Of a stretch of DNA of 64,000 nucleotides, positions 9,059 to 18,571 are shown one piece after another. How positions within the stretch are numbered: position 1 is the stretch's first letter; each line of letters opens with the position of its first letter. Position numbers and translations under genes: made by a program. A model generated the notes under the pieces. That model was not told the origin of the DNA. It made no database searches and was given only the letters and a program-made list of their open reading frames with translations. The stretch covers positions 82,084 to 146,083 of the forward strand of contig NZ_PGVF01000013.1 in NCBI RefSeq assembly GCF_002860285.1, read 5' to 3'. Source of the stretch: Bacillus sp. M6-12 (GTDB lineage: Bacteria; Bacillota; Bacilli; Bacillales; DSM-1321).

Positions 9059-11473
9059 TTAACCGCGAAGCTCTGCTCCTGCTTCTTCCTTCACTGCCTT
9101 CAGTACTTTTTCATGTGCCTTCGCTATATCTTCATCAGTCAAAGTTCGTTCCGGGTCATAATATTTTAGAGAGAATGCAAGCGACTTCTTGCCTGGTTCC
9201 ATGCGCTCGCCTTCATAAAGGTCAAAAAGCTGTACTTCCTTCAGCAGCTTTCCGCCTGCTTCCGTGATGATGCTTTCCAATTGGCCTCCTGCAACCTCTT
9301 TATCAACCACCAGGGCGATATCACGTGTTATAGAAGGATAGCGTGGAATAGCTTGGTAATGGATTGGCTCAACTTCAGTGCTGGCAAGCTTTTCAAAAGA
9401 AAGCTCAAACACGTAGGTTTCCTTCAAGTCCAATTCCTTCTGGACTGTCGGGTGCACCTGCCCAATAAAGCCAATACTTTCATTGTTTAACAGGATTTCC
9501 GCTGTACGGCCTGGATGCATACCTTCGATTTTGGTCTGCTGGTATGAAATGTTCTGTTTCAGGCCCAATGTATCAAAAACAGCTTCGATGACCCCTTTTG
9601 CAAAGTAGAAGTCAACCGGCTTTTTCTCTCCCTGCCATGGATGTGAAAGCCATAATCCAGTCAGCGCACCAGCCAGATGTTCTTTTTCCTCAGGAAGTTC
9701 ATCATTTCCTCTGCTCAAGAAAACAGAACCGACTTCATAAATAGCGATCGAATCGTTTTGACGGGCAAGATTATATTTCAGCACTTCCAAAAGCTGCGGA
9801 ACAATACTTTGGCGAAGATAACTTCTGTCTTCACTCATTGGCATCGCCAGACGGATTGGCTCCCGTTTTTCAAGAGCATATTCGGAAACCTTTTCTTCAC
9901 TTGTTAATGAATAAGTGATTGCCTGGTAGACCCCTGCACCCTCGAGAGCACGCTTAACCTGGCGGCGCTTCTGCTGATAGGCAGTCAGCTTCCCAGGAGC
10001 CTGAGCACCGATCGGCAATGTTGTCGGAATATTATCGTAGCCATACAAGCGGGCAACCTCTTCGATTAAATCTTCTTCAATAGTGATATCTCCACGTCGA
10101 GTTGGTACCGTTACAGTGAATTCACCATTTTCAAATTTCACTTCAAATTTCAATCTCTCGAAAATAGAGACAACATCCTCGGCCGTAAGCTCTGTGCCGA
10201 TGATTTTATTTATCTTATCCAATGTGACTGTGACTACCGCCGGCTCTATTGTAAGTGCGTCTGCTTCAACTGTTCCTTCCAGTACAGTTCCGCCGGCATA
10301 TTGAGCCATCAGACTGGCTGCACGTTCTCCTGCATTGCGTACACGGGCCGGGTCTACTCCCTTTTCATAGCGGGAACTAGCTTCACTCCGAAGGCCATGA
10401 TCCTTTGATGCTTTACGGATTGCAGCCCCTGTGAAGTAAGCTGATTCCAATAACACAGTAGTTGTATCACTATTCACCTCTGAATTAGCACCGCCCATTA
10501 CTCCAGCAAGCGCAACAGGTTCCTTGCCGTTTGTTATTACGAGATGTTCAGGTGTAAGAGTGCGCTCGGCATCATCAAGTGTGACGATGGTTTCACTTTC
10601 AGCTGCCCGGCGGACGAGAACTTCCTTAGATCCAAACCGGTCATAGTCAAACGCATGAAGCGGCTGGCCGTATTCAAGCAGCACATAGTTCGTAATATCA
10701 ACAATATTATTATGAGGGCGAATACCGCTAGCCATTAATTTCGTCTGCATCCATAGCGGTGATGGTCCAACTTTTACATCCTTGATCACCTTAGCAGTAT
10801 AAAGCGGGGCATCTTCCTTTGCTTCAACCGAAACAGAGATATATTCAGAAGCCTTTTCAGAAGCCTGCACAGTGTTACTTTCCGGCCAGTTTACATCTCT
10901 TCGGAGAATGGCTGCCACTTCATAAGCAACGCCAAGCATACTCATCGCATCTGCCCTGTTTGGAGTGAGGCCAAGCTCAAGAATATGATCCTCCATGCCA
11001 AGAGCATCAAGTGCATCCGTACCTGCTTCTACTCCATTGGGAAACACAAAGATTCCAGTTGCATATTCCTTGGCAATCAGCTTTGTCTCAAAGCCAAGCT
11101 CCTGCAGGGAACAGATCATTCCATTGGACTCTTCTCCGCGAAGCTTTGCCTTTTTAATTTTAAAATTGCCTGGAAGAACCGCTCCGACAGTTGCCACGGC
11201 TACTTTTTGGCCTTTGTCTACGTTCGGTGCACCGCAGATGATTTGAACAGGTGCTTCTCCTCCTAAATCAACCTGGCAGATGTTTAATTTGTCAGCCTCA
11301 GGGTGTTTTACACGGTCAACCACGTGTCCGACCACTACTCCTTTGAGGCCTTCACTTTTCTTTTCAACACCTTCGACTTCAATTCCGCTCTTTGTTATTT
11401 TTTCAGCCAGCTCGTATGCGTCTATGCCTGTCAGGTCTACATATTCACGGAGCCAATTATAGGATACAAACAT
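9059..11473 (-). CDS. pheT: Phenylalanine-tRNA ligase beta subunit
   Basis: Forms the alpha2-beta2 PheRS with PheS; the beta chain binds tRNA and carries the editing site. The 804 residues show the family order: N-terminal [14 protein letters not shown], an EMAP/OB tRNA-binding domain at about 40-150 ([17 protein letters not shown]), B3/B4 editing domain (about 210-400), B5 domain and a C-terminal ferredoxin-like anticodon-binding domain in the last 95 residues. GGGAGG lies before the ATG. It follows pheS by about 70 bases and shares its T-box leader. Confidence 0.96.
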   Translation of the reverse strand: MFVSYNWLREYVDLTGIDAYELAEKITKSGIEVEGVEKKSEGLKGVVVGHVVDRVKHPEADKLNICQVDLGGEAPVQIICGAPNVDKGQKVAVATVGAVLPGNFKIKKAKLRGEESNGMICSLQELGFETKLIAKEYATGIFVFPNGVEAGTDALDALGMEDHILELGLTPNRADAMSMLGVAYEVAAILRRDVNWPESNTVQASEKASEYISVSVEAKEDAPLYTAKVIKDVKVGPSPLWMQTKLMASGIRPHNNIVDITNYVLLEYGQPLHAFDYDRFGSKEVLVRRAAESETIVTLDDAERTLTPEHLVITNGKEPVALAGVMGGANSEVNSDTTTVLLESAYFTGAAIRKASKDHGLRSEASSRYEKGVDPARVRNAGERAASLMAQYAGGTVLEGTVEADALTIEPAVVTVTLDKINKIIGTELTAEDVVSIFERLKFEVKFENGEFTVTVPTRRGDITIEEDLIEEVARLYGYDNIPTTLPIGAQAPGKLTAYQQKRRQVKRALEGAGVYQAITYSLTSEEKVSEYALEKREPIRLAMPMSEDRSYLRQSIVPQLLEVLKYNLARQNDSIAIYEVGSVFLSRGNDELPEEKEHLAGALTGLWLSHPWQGEKKPVDFYFAKGVIEAVFDTLGLKQNISYQQTKIEGMHPGRTAEILLNNESIGFIGQVHPTVQKELDLKETYVFELSFEKLASTEVEPIHYQAIPRYPSITRDIALVVDKEVAGGQLESIITEAGGKLLKEVQLFDLYEGERMEPGKKSLAFSLKYYDPERTLTDEDIAKAHEKVLKAVKEEAGAELRG

Positions 11474-11541
11474 GTTAATCCTCCCAAAGTATTTAATCTT
11501 GCCGCCTAGAAAAGCAAGTTTTATTATAAAAAATTAATTGT

Positions 11542-12579
11542 TTACTCGTGTCGATGGAATTGCTTGATGAAACGAATATCATTTGTGTAAAAATGGCGGA
11601 TGTCATCCACACCATATTTCAGCATAGCAATCCGCTCTGGTCCCATTCCAAAAGCGAAACCTGAATATTTCTTAGAATCAAACCCGGACATTTCCAGAAC
11701 CCTTGGATGAACCATACCAGCACCAAGAATTTCAATCCAGCCGGTTCCTTTACAAACGCTGCAGCCTTTTCCGCCGCAAATTTTACAGGAAATATCCATC
11801 TCAACAGAAGGCTCTGTGAATGGGAAGAAACTTGGACGAAGGCGAATTTCACGGTCCTGTCCAAACATCTTCTTGGCAAACACTTCAAGAGTTCCTTTTA
11901 AATCGCTCATCCGGATGTTTTCATCAATTACAAGGCCTTCGATTTGTGTAAATTGGTGGGAGTGTGTAGCATCATCATTATCCCGGCGGTACACCTTTCC
12001 AGGACAGATGATTTTGACAGGTCCCTTCCCTTTATGCTTTTCCATTGTCCGCGCCTGGACAGGAGATGTTTGCGTACGAAGAAGGGTTTCTTCCGTTATA
12101 TAAAACGAATCCTGCATGTCGCGTGCTGGGTGCCCCTTCGGAAGGTTTAGCGCCTCAAAATTATAATAATCCTGCTCTACTTCAGGCCCTTCTGCGATTT
12201 CATAGCCCATTCCGATGAACAAGTCTTCAATTTCCTCAATGATTCTTGTTAGAGGGTGCGAATTCCCTTTATTAACAGTACGTCCTGGCAAGGTAACATC
12301 AATAGTTTCAGATGCCAGCTTTTTTTCTACTGCCTCATTTTCAAACTGTACCTGTTTTGCCTCCAGTTTATCGGCAATCGCTTCGCGCACTTCATTGGCC
12401 AGCGCCCCGATCTTCGGACGTTCCTCTGCGGAAAGTTTGCCCATTCCGCGAAGCACTTCCGTAATCGGACCCTTTTTGCCTAAATACGCAACCCGGATAT
12501 CATTCAGTTCTTTTAAATCTACGGCAGCCTCCACTTTCCCTATTGCTTCAGCCTGCAGATCTTGCAATCGCTCCTGCAT
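11542..12579 (-). CDS. pheS: Phenylalanine-tRNA ligase alpha subunit
   Basis: Catalytic chain of PheRS. The 345-residue form starts at the ATG at 12579, seven bases after AGGAGG; longer in-frame readings lack a site and are not expected for the family. It has an N-terminal coiled coil for tRNA contact (about 1-85) and the class II catalytic core with [26 protein letters not shown] and a C-terminal [17 protein letters not shown], which is motif 3. Four cysteines in [14 protein letters not shown] may bind zinc. It is the first gene of pheST behind a phenylalanine T-box. Confidence 0.96.
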   Translation of the reverse strand: MQERLQDLQAEAIGKVEAAVDLKELNDIRVAYLGKKGPITEVLRGMGKLSAEERPKIGALANEVREAIADKLEAKQVQFENEAVEKKLASETIDVTLPGRTVNKGNSHPLTRIIEEIEDLFIGMGYEIAEGPEVEQDYYNFEALNLPKGHPARDMQDSFYITEETLLRTQTSPVQARTMEKHKGKGPVKIICPGKVYRRDNDDATHSHQFTQIEGLVIDENIRMSDLKGTLEVFAKKMFGQDREIRLRPSFFPFTEPSVEMDISCKICGGKGCSVCKGTGWIEILGAGMVHPRVLEMSGFDSKKYSGFAFGMGPERIAMLKYGVDDIRHFYTNDIRFIKQFHRHE

Positions 12580-12621
12580 GTAATTTCCTCCTTGAATCCA
12601 TTGGCATTTATTTTTAAACAC

Positions 12622-12878
12622 AAAAAAACCCCGCCCATAGAAGGGACGAGGTTTATGTATCGCGTTACCACCCTTATTAGCATCCCAAATTCTCTCGGGA
12701 CACTCACTTCATTTCGTTAACGGCTTTGCGCCGGTACACCTTTATGCCAATGGCAGTCCCGGTGCCAACTCAAGAGGTGAATTCAACTGCACAGTCCCAT
12801 AAAAATGCTCTCAGTCTGCGGCATTTTTTCCCTGAATGGCTTGATGCAGGCTACTCTTCTCTTTCATCGTATTTAGAA
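12622..12878 (-). promoter_or_regulatory. T-box leader of pheST
   Basis: On the minus strand the leader contains the T-box core AAGGGTGGTAACGCG (12661-12675) followed by a terminator with CCTCGTCCC and GGGCGGGG arms and seven Ts (12622-12655). Upstream, GAATTCACC places a TTC triplet at 12779-12781, a plausible specifier codon for phenylalanine. Uncharged tRNA-Phe would pair there and at the T-box bulge, favouring antitermination. The T-box is certain; the specifier is inferred from context. Confidence 0.92.
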
Positions 12879-12895
12879 TATAGAATTTAGCACTT

Positions 12896-12924
12896 ATTAT
12901 AGTATACTTTACTGCTGTTTTCAA
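12896..12924 (-). promoter_or_regulatory. Sigma-A promoter of pheST
   Basis: TTGAAA (12919-12924) and TATAAT (12896-12901) are spaced by 17 bases, immediately upstream of the T-box leader. Confidence 0.75.
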
Positions 12925-13054
12925 ACCGTATTTGAAAATGGGATTCAATCAAGCTTTCGCTTACAGCTATGTTGCCTTCAACTAAATTGATAAGATTCCG
13001 CTTTAAAGATCCGGATCTCCGCTTAATTGGCTTATGAACTTTGATTGCAGAAAA

Positions 13055-13810
13055 CTACGCCCGCAAATGGTACAGCAATATTCCGGCTGCAACTGCAACG
13101 TTTAAAGACTCGCTTCTCCCATGGATCGGTATATATAAATTCATATCGGTTTCGGCAAGCAGCTCTTTCCTTACACCGCCGCCTTCATTTCCTACCAGCA
13201 GTGCAAATTCATGACTTTTTTCAGATTTTTCAAATGGTGCAGCATTTTCAAGTGAAGTACCATACACTGGTATGTCTTTTTCCTTTAATTGTGCTATTAG
13301 CTCCATTAAATTGCCTTTGAATACAGGAAGATGAAAGATACTGCCTTGTGTCGAACGGATAACCTTTGGGTTATATGGATCAGCACAGCCTTCTCCCAAT
13401 ACAACTGCGTCTATGCCCGCCGCATCAGCAGTTCTTATCATTGTCCCTATGTTCCCGGGATCCTGAACAGCATCAATCAGCAAGAAGGTTTTTCCTTCTA
13501 TATTATTTAATGACAGGGCCTTTTGTTCGCATACTGCCGCTATTCCCTGCGGTGATTCAGTATCAGATACGGCCTTCATCACTTCTTCGCTCACATATGT
13601 AACCTCTGCCCCGTCAAGCTTAAAGCCAGCCGGCAGTTCCGTTCCTTCAGATATAATGACTTCCAGAACAATATCCCGCTCCTTAAGAGCTTCCTCCACT
13701 AAATGGAACCCTTCAATTAAATACTTACCGCTCAGATCCCGTTCTTTTTTGGAAAGCAGCTTCTTCCACTGCTTAACTGTCGGATTTTTTGCAGATTGGA
13801 TATATTTCAC
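13055..13810 (-). CDS. ysgA: TrmH-family (SPOUT) RNA methyltransferase, YsgA-like
   Basis: A predicted 23S rRNA or tRNA 2'-O-methyltransferase. The 251 residues have an N-terminal substrate-binding domain with YLIEGFHLVEEAL (about 25-40) and a C-terminal SpoU knot domain with VQDPGNIGTMIRTADAAG, VIRSTQGSIFHLPV and the final LNVAVAAGILLYHLR, which carries the AdoMet-binding knot. I chose GTG at 13810 because AAAGGGAG lies eight bases upstream and the product begins KYIQSAKNP as in relatives. The target nucleotide cannot be deduced. It is divergent from sspI. Confidence 0.88.
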   Translation of the reverse strand: MKYIQSAKNPTVKQWKKLLSKKERDLSGKYLIEGFHLVEEALKERDIVLEVIISEGTELPAGFKLDGAEVTYVSEEVMKAVSDTESPQGIAAVCEQKALSLNNIEGKTFLLIDAVQDPGNIGTMIRTADAAGIDAVVLGEGCADPYNPKVIRSTQGSIFHLPVFKGNLMELIAQLKEKDIPVYGTSLENAAPFEKSEKSHEFALLVGNEGGGVRKELLAETDMNLYIPIHGRSESLNVAVAAGILLYHLRA

Positions 13811-13960
13811 GCTATACGCTCCCTTTATCGCTGATTTTCCTATTATACCTAATTGAAATACATAATGCACCGCTGCAGGAGAAATAATACCACTATGTAA
13901 AAGTCCCCTGAAGTACAGAAGCAGCCGGGACTTTAAAAAATAGCATATGGAGGAAAATTG

Positions 13961-14170
13961 ATGAATTTAAATCTGCGGCACGCCATCATGCAAAATATTT
14001 CAGGGAATTCACAAGAAGAATTAAGAGAAACAATTGTGGATGCGATCCAAAATGGCGAAGAAAAAATGCTCCCGGGTCTTGGTGTTTTATTTGAAGTTAT
14101 TTGGCAAAATTCCAGCGAACAGGAAAGACAGGAAATGGTACAGGTCCTGGAGTCCAGTGTTAAGAGATAA
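13961..14170 (+). CDS. sspI: Small acid-soluble spore protein SspI
   Basis: A minor spore core protein made in the forespore. The 69 residues closely resemble B. subtilis SspI as I recall it, including [22 protein letters not shown] and [13 protein letters not shown] precedes the ATG at 13961 by seven bases; a TTG directly before it is less likely. It is a single gene followed by a strong terminator. I looked for a sigma-G promoter and did not find a convincing one. Confidence 0.93.
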   Translation: MNLNLRHAIMQNISGNSQEELRETIVDAIQNGEEKMLPGLGVLFEVIWQNSSEQERQEMVQVLESSVKR

Positions 14171-14217
14171 GTAAAAATGTCATCAAGGAGCGTCAATCCA
14201 GTTTCATGACAAATGCA

Positions 14218-14254
14218 AAAGACCATGCCAGTCAATTCAGGCATGGTCTTTCTT
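14218..14254. terminator. Bidirectional terminator between sspI and the M42 peptidase gene
   Basis: AAAGACCATGCC and GGCATGGTCTTT form a perfect 12-base stem with a ten-base loop, followed by a T-rich tract. Confidence 0.9.
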
Positions 14255-14260
14255 TCTTGA

Positions 14261-15340
14261 CTATTCAAAAGTGATTTTATCTACTGTTTCCCTATCAAGT
14301 TTTTTAATAACTTCAACGATCAGTTTTACTGTGTTTTCAAAATCATCGCGATGGAGCATCGATGCATGGGAATGAATATACCGTGTGGCAATCCCAATGG
14401 ACAATGCCGGTACGCCATTTGCTGTGATATGGATTTGTCCTGAATCTGTGCCGCCTCCTGGTATGATTTCAAATTGATAAGGAATTCCAAACTCATCTGC
14501 TGTACTTGTCACAAAGTCTCTTAATCCTTTATGGGAAACCATAGAAGCGTCGTATAGCACGATCTGCGGACCAGCACCCATTTTTCCAAGTGCTTCTTTT
14601 TCAGTGATTCCCGGTGTGTCAGCAGCGATGCCTGTATCAACAGCAAAAGCAATATCTGGCCTAATCTTAAAGGCGGATGTTCTGGCACCTCGAAGACCAA
14701 CTTCCTCCTGCACCGTTGCGACACCATATACCACGTTTGGATGCTCGCTATCTTTTAATCCCTTTAATACATCAATTGCAATTGCACAGCCGATCCGATT
14801 ATCCCATGCTTTGGCCAGCAGCATTTTTTCATTATTCATTACAGTAAACTCAAAATAAGGAACAGCCATATCTCCCGGCCGCACACCCCAGTCCTGTGCT
14901 TCCTCTCGGCTGGAAGCGCCGATATCAATGAACATATCCTTAATGTCTACAGGCTTTTTACGGGCATCAGCTGTAAGGATATGCGGCGGCTTTGAACCGA
15001 TAATGCCTGTAATATCACCTTTTTTTGTAACGATTGTCACACGCTGGGCAAGCATAACCTGAGACCACCAGCCTCCTACAGTTTGAAAGCGAAGGAAACC
15101 TTTGTCATCTATTTGGGTGATCATAAAACCAACCTCATCCAGATGGCCGGCTACCATAATTTTCGGGCCGTCTTCCTTGCCTGTCTTCTTAGCAATTAAA
15201 CTGCCAAGGTTATCGGTTTCGATTTCGTCAGCAAATGCAGCTATGTATTTTTTCACTACCTCGCGAACTTCGCGTTCATTTCCCGGAATCCCTTTAGCAT
15301 CGGTCAAATCTTTAAGCATTGCTAAGGTTTCATCAAGCAT
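14261..15340 (-). CDS. ysdC: M42 family metallopeptidase, YsdC-like
   Basis: A cytoplasmic di-metal aminopeptidase of the glutamyl-aminopeptidase/tetrahedral-aminopeptidase group. Metal-binding motifs are visible in order: [10 protein letters not shown] (near 64-73), [13 protein letters not shown], the catalytic EEVGLRGA pair of glutamates, [11 protein letters not shown], and [12 protein letters not shown] near the C-terminus. Length of 359 residues is normal. GGAGG lies seven bases before the ATG. It is convergent with sspI. Some members were called cellulases in older annotation; the motifs here support a peptidase. Confidence 0.9.
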   Translation of the reverse strand: MLDETLAMLKDLTDAKGIPGNEREVREVVKKYIAAFADEIETDNLGSLIAKKTGKEDGPKIMVAGHLDEVGFMITQIDDKGFLRFQTVGGWWSQVMLAQRVTIVTKKGDITGIIGSKPPHILTADARKKPVDIKDMFIDIGASSREEAQDWGVRPGDMAVPYFEFTVMNNEKMLLAKAWDNRIGCAIAIDVLKGLKDSEHPNVVYGVATVQEEVGLRGARTSAFKIRPDIAFAVDTGIAADTPGITEKEALGKMGAGPQIVLYDASMVSHKGLRDFVTSTADEFGIPYQFEIIPGGGTDSGQIHITANGVPALSIGIATRYIHSHASMLHRDDFENTVKLIVEVIKKLDRETVDKITFE

Positions 15341-15408
15341 GGCAATTCCTCCAGTTATGTATTTCTTCCTATTATATTAAACCTTAAGAGCACATACAAA
15401 AAAGAGGA

Positions 15409-15897
15409 TTAATATCCCTGTTCCTGGCGTTCAAAATTCACGATATTTTTTTCCGTATATGCCCTCTCTATATCATTGCCATCAAACCCAAGCAGCAATC
15501 CAAGCTCAAGGTATACCGCAAACATATCTGTGTAAGAAGCCGCAGTTTGTTCACAACGGAATAGGTTAATCGCCTGAAAAACATTTAAAAATTGAGAAGT
15601 CAGGTCATGCTCCCTCGGCTCACTTGCAGCAGGCACAACTGCCTGAAGCTGTTTCATAATTCCTAATGACAGAAGAAAATGAATACCGTCAACATATTCT
15701 TCAAGCACTTTTTCAACAGGGGAAGCTGGCTTTTTACTCCAGAATTTAAAGCAGCGGGTTTCATTTGCCAGCTCGCCTACTTCCACAAGAAGCGCCATAA
15801 TTTTCTTTTCGGTTAAGTCTGTTTTCTCTAATCCGTGCTGTGTTTCTATATGTGTATCCAAAGCAGCCTGCATTTCAAAAAGCTTGCTAAAATTCAT
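15409..15897 (-). CDS. dUTP diphosphatase, all-alpha (type 2) family
   Basis: Hydrolyses dUTP to dUMP, keeping uracil out of DNA and feeding dTMP synthesis. The 162 residues are helical and carry the all-alpha NTP-pyrophosphatase metal motifs EVGELANETRCFKFW (E-x2-E) and EEYVDGIHFLLSLG (E-x2-D). I chose ATG at 15897 because TTAGGAGA is six bases upstream; the longer frame from 15924 lacks a site. It starts about 70 bases upstream of the M42 peptidase gene, same direction, so they may be co-transcribed. It differs from the trimeric dUTPase family. Confidence 0.85.
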   Translation of the reverse strand: MNFSKLFEMQAALDTHIETQHGLEKTDLTEKKIMALLVEVGELANETRCFKFWSKKPASPVEKVLEEYVDGIHFLLSLGIMKQLQAVVPAASEPREHDLTSQFLNVFQAINLFRCEQTAASYTDMFAVYLELGLLLGFDGNDIERAYTEKNIVNFERQEQGY

Positions 15898-15944
15898 CTT
15901 ATTTCTCCTAACATCTAAATTCATAAAAAATTATATCAAATTAA

Positions 15945-15970
15945 GGGAACCTTTTCGAATTGAGTACGTA
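15945..15970 (+). promoter_or_regulatory. Sigma-W-type promoter of ysdB
   Basis: GGGAAC, then 16 bases beginning CTTTT, then CGTA (15967-15970). This matches the ECF sigma-W pattern TGAAAC-N16-CGTA, including the T-run after the -35. B. subtilis ysdB is known as a sigma-W pathway gene, which supports the call. Confidence 0.7.
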
Positions 15971-15975
15971 TATAG

Positions 15976-16099
15976 GAAAAGCGCAAGCGCCCTGGTAAGC
16001 CCCGACAAGCATAAGACAAGCGCTGACAGAAGGCGCTCTTTGCCTTCCGAAGCGATTGGCTTATGACCTCGAGGGGCTGGGCGCTGAAGCTGGACATCA
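15976..16099 (+). repeat. Palindromic intergenic repeat, full-length copy (R2)
   Basis: About 124 bases, from GAAAAGCGCAAGCGCCC to GGGCGCTGAAGCTGGACATC. Four nested inverted pairs are visible: GCGCCC/GGGCGC, AGCCCC/GGGGCT, CATAAG/CTTATG and GAAGGC/GCCTTC. It aligns along its length with the copy at 40599-40721 and sits in the ysdB leader. Confidence 0.85.
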
Positions 16100-16101
16100 T
16101 A

Positions 16102-16140
16102 GAAAAGCGCAAGCGCCCTGTAAGAAAAACTGGACATCTG
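16102..16140 (+). repeat. Palindromic intergenic repeat, short copy (R3)
   Basis: GAAAAGCGCAAGCGCCCTG is followed closely by AACTGGACATCTGACTTG, that is, the two repeat ends without the central part. It is in tandem with R2. Confidence 0.7.
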
Positions 16141-16211
16141 ACTTGTTAGAAAGGTCATACTCTCTTATTTTTTTAAAAAAACAATCTCTGTTGTCTTTAG
16201 GAGGATAATCG

Positions 16212-16592
16212 ATGCTGCTGCTAATCCGATTATTATTATTCGCCTTAATTATATTCATAATTTATTCTGCAATTAAATATGTTATCAATCCAAAGCGGAA
16301 GCTGGAACTGGCCCATGAGCAACAGCAATTTTACTTTCTGGATGATGCAAATAATGTACGAAAAAACTTCCTGCTTACCTACAATGGCGTTTTATTTGAA
16401 GGCGAAAAATACTTAGGCACAACAGACAATGCCTTTGAGGTTGTATCGATTTTTATCTGGCCAAAAACAGTAGCAGAGCTTCAGGGATTAAAACGGGATG
16501 ACTTCATTTGGATTGAAGGGGTCATTAAAGAAAAATACCCTCACTCCACAATTGATTGGAAAAGTCCGGTCAAAGAATTTTTGAAAAACTAA
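16212..16592 (+). CDS. ysdB: Sigma-W pathway protein YsdB
   Basis: A 126-residue protein with one N-terminal transmembrane helix (about 2-22) and a soluble domain containing KRKLELAHEQQQFYFLDD, NNVRKNFLLTYNGVLFEGEKYLGTTD and a final DWKSPVKEFLK. These match B. subtilis YsdB as I recall it; the biochemical role is unknown. AGGAGG is well spaced before the ATG. A sigma-W-type promoter lies 240 bases upstream, with two repeat copies in between, so the transcript would carry a long structured leader. Confidence 0.85.
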   Translation: MLLLIRLLLFALIIFIIYSAIKYVINPKRKLELAHEQQQFYFLDDANNVRKNFLLTYNGVLFEGEKYLGTTDNAFEVVSIFIWPKTVAELQGLKRDDFIWIEGVIKEKYPHSTIDWKSPVKEFLKN

Positions 16593-16601
16593 TGAATTTT
16601 A

Positions 16602-16645
16602 AAAAAGCAAAGCTTGGTTCACATCATACCCAAGCTTTGCTTTTT
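16602..16645. terminator. Bidirectional terminator between ysdB and ysdA
   Basis: AAAAAGCAAAGCTTGG and CCAAGCTTTGCTTTTT form a 16-base stem between two convergent genes. Confidence 0.9.
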
Positions 16646-16676
16646 AATTTACATTTTTTTCACCTTGATTCTGTAA

Positions 16677-16943
16677 CTATCTATTAATCACCCAGACAAT
16701 AAGGACTGCATGGACAAACAGCAGCAGCGGCATCCCGCCGGTGAAGGAAGCGTGCTTTGTTTTATGCCGGAAAAGATACATGCCTGCCAGGGATCCAGGA
16801 GTCCCGCCCGCTGCGGCCAGCAGCCATAATGTTTTTTCGCTGATCCGGTATGCTCCTCTCTTGGCCTTGCTTTTATCAATCCCCATACTGGCAAAAGCTG
16901 CCGCATTTATTGCAATAAAATATAGATAAACAATACTAAGCAC
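16677..16943 (-). CDS. ysdA: DUF1294 membrane protein, YsdA-like
   Basis: An 88-residue protein with about three hydrophobic segments (3-18, 38-56, 70-86) and a conserved middle with DKSKAKRGAYRISEKTLW and GGTPGSLAGMYLFRHKTKH, the hallmark of DUF1294. The start is GTG with GGGGAGGG upstream. It is the last gene after the infC-rpmI-rplT operon, as in B. subtilis, but separated by about 80 bases. Function unknown. Confidence 0.85.
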   Translation of the reverse strand: MLSIVYLYFIAINAAAFASMGIDKSKAKRGAYRISEKTLWLLAAAGGTPGSLAGMYLFRHKTKHASFTGGMPLLLFVHAVLIVWVINR

Positions 16944-17026
16944 TAAACTTTCCCTCCCCGTTTAACAAATAATATGTAAAAAGCCATTCTCTGCGAAGGA
17001 GAATGGCTAAGTCAGATCAGCAGATC

Positions 17027-17386
17027 TTATTTATCGAATTGTTGCTTTGCAGCAGTTGCCAATTGAGCAAATGCCTGCTCGTCAGAAACTGCAAGTTCAG
17101 CTAACATTTTACGGTTAACTTCGATTCCTGCAAGCTTCAAACCGTGCATTAAACGGCTATAAGAAAGACCGTTCATGCGTGCAGCTGCATTGATACGAGC
17201 GATCCAAAGTTTGCGGAAGTCGCGCTTTTTCTGGCGACGGTCGCGGAATGCATACATTAAAGATTTCATTACTTGCTGGTTAGCAACTTTGTATAATGTA
17301 TGTTTGGAACCATAGTAACCTTTAGCTAATTTAAGAACTTTTTTACGACGTTTGCGAGTAACAGTACCGCCTTTTACACGTGGCAT
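17027..17386 (-). CDS. rplT: 50S ribosomal protein L20
   Basis: A primary 23S rRNA-binding protein needed early in large-subunit assembly. The 119 residues start [20 protein letters not shown] and contain [13 protein letters not shown] and [15 protein letters not shown], all standard for L20. It is the third gene of infC-rpmI-rplT. In Firmicutes L20 represses this operon by binding the leader, which is visible at 18176-18390. Confidence 0.98.
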   Translation of the reverse strand: MPRVKGGTVTRKRRKKVLKLAKGYYGSKHTLYKVANQQVMKSLMYAFRDRRQKKRDFRKLWIARINAAARMNGLSYSRLMHGLKLAGIEVNRKMLAELAVSDEQAFAQLATAAKQQFDK

Positions 17387-17419
17387 GTTATTTCCCTCCT
17401 ATTTAAATCGAAAATACGA

Positions 17420-17620
17420 TTACTTGATATTGTCTAGCATATGACGGATACGTTTGAAGTCACCTTTGCTTACAAGGCTTGCTTTGCGAAGCTTACGCTT
17501 AGCTTTTGTAGACTTGTTAGCGAATAAGTGGCTTGTGTAAGCGTGTGAACGCTTAAGCTTGCCAGATCCAGTTTTCTTGAAGCGCTTTGCGGATCCGCGG
17601 TGAGTTTTCATTTTAGGCAT
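17420..17620 (-). CDS. rpmI: 50S ribosomal protein L35
   Basis: A 66-residue basic protein starting [21 protein letters not shown] and ending with RHMLDNIK, the usual full length of L35. It lies 22 bases after infC and 33 bases before rplT, within one operon. A GAGGAGG-type site precedes the ATG. Confidence 0.98.
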   Translation of the reverse strand: MPKMKTHRGSAKRFKKTGSGKLKRSHAYTSHLFANKSTKAKRKLRKASLVSKGDFKRIRHMLDNIK

Positions 17621-17642
17621 AAGGTATTCCTCCTCATTACAA

Positions 17643-18161
17643 TTACTTTTCGTTTTTCGGTGCCAAAATCAAGAACATGCTGCGTCCATCCATTTTTGGA
17701 TGTGTTTCGATTGTTGCTACTTCTTTACAAGCTGCAGAGAAGCGGTCCAATACGCGCTGACCGATTTCCTTGTGCGTGATTGCACGTCCTTTAAAACGGA
17801 TAGAAGCTTTCACTTTATCGCCTTTTTCAAGGAATTTGATTGCATTGCGAAGCTTAGTATTGAAATCATGTTCGTCAATAGTCGGGCTCAGACGAACCTC
17901 TTTCAAAGTAATGATCTTTTGATTTTTGCGTGCTTCTTTGTCTTTCTTTTGCTGCTCGAAGCGGAATTTTCCGTAGTCCATGATACGGGCTACCGGAGGC
18001 TTTGCATTCGCAGCAACTACAACTAGATCAAGATTTGCACGAGCGGCAATATCCAGTGCTTCGAATTTCGTTTTAATTCCCAGCTGTTCGCCGTTTTGGT
18101 CAATTAGACGAAGTTCGCGGGCACGGATGCCCTCGTTTACCATCATGTCTTGTTTACTAAT
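17643..18161 (-). CDS. infC: Translation initiation factor IF-3, AUU start
   Basis: Binds the 30S subunit, prevents early 50S joining and rejects non-canonical start codons. The 172-residue product has an N-terminal domain ([22 protein letters not shown]), a linker helix rich in Lys and a C-terminal domain with [15 protein letters not shown] set the start at ATT (18161): GGAGGT lies eight bases upstream, and it restores the [11 protein letters not shown]-terminus of the family, while the first ATG (18146) is 13 bases farther from the site. An AUU start is the classic means by which IF-3 limits its own translation. First gene of infC-rpmI-rplT. Confidence 0.94.
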   Translation of the reverse strand: MSKQDMMVNEGIRARELRLIDQNGEQLGIKTKFEALDIAARANLDLVVVAANAKPPVARIMDYGKFRFEQQKKDKEARKNQKIITLKEVRLSPTIDEHDFNTKLRNAIKFLEKGDKVKASIRFKGRAITHKEIGQRVLDRFSAACKEVATIETHPKMDGRSMFLILAPKNEK

Positions 18162-18175
18162 AGTTAGCCACCTCC

Positions 18176-18390
18176 AAGGATATTTAGCGAATACAGTTTA
18201 GTTATCATGATTTGCACTTGTTAACAAGCAATAAAAAAGTGTGGGTGCCAGAGAACACCCACACTGATAGATTAGAAAGGATAAATCCAAATAATCAAAT
18301 CATGAACCTGTTAACTGCAAAGATGCGTCAGTCAGGTGAGAAGCGGGTGCCTCTTCTTTTCCTCAAACACGTATTCAATTCACCTTAGAA
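18176..18390 (-). promoter_or_regulatory. L20 leader of infC-rpmI-rplT
   Basis: The long untranslated leader ends in a strong intrinsic terminator: AGTGTGGGTG and CACCCACACT around TTCTCTGG, followed by TTTTTT (18232-18265). This position and form match the Firmicute L20 leader, where L20 binding favours termination. Confidence 0.85.
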
Positions 18391-18420
18391 AATATATCAT
18401 AAATAAAGATGATATGTCAA
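18391..18420 (-). promoter_or_regulatory. Sigma-A promoter of infC-rpmI-rplT
   Basis: A consensus TTGACA (18415-18420) and TATATT (18391-18396) are 18 bases apart, directly upstream of the L20 leader. Confidence 0.82.
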
Positions 18421-18571
18421 CTCACTTGTTTTTCACAACAGAGATTATCTTATCAAATGATTCTGTTTTTTGCAATATGTTTTAGTATTTTTTTAATGAA
18501 TGTTTAATAATGGCCAAAGAAAGCCTAAACTCTTCCGGATATTAGAGAGCCGTGATAGCCCCGTCGATAAG

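Noticed and set aside
12940..13040. Possible decayed repeat copy between pheS and ysgA (GCTTAATTGGCTTATGA)
   Set aside because: Only a short central similarity and no recognisable ends; not enough to call a copy.
13850..13905. Sigma-G promoter for sspI
   Set aside because: TGAAATA is a fair -35, but no good -10 occurs at the right distance.
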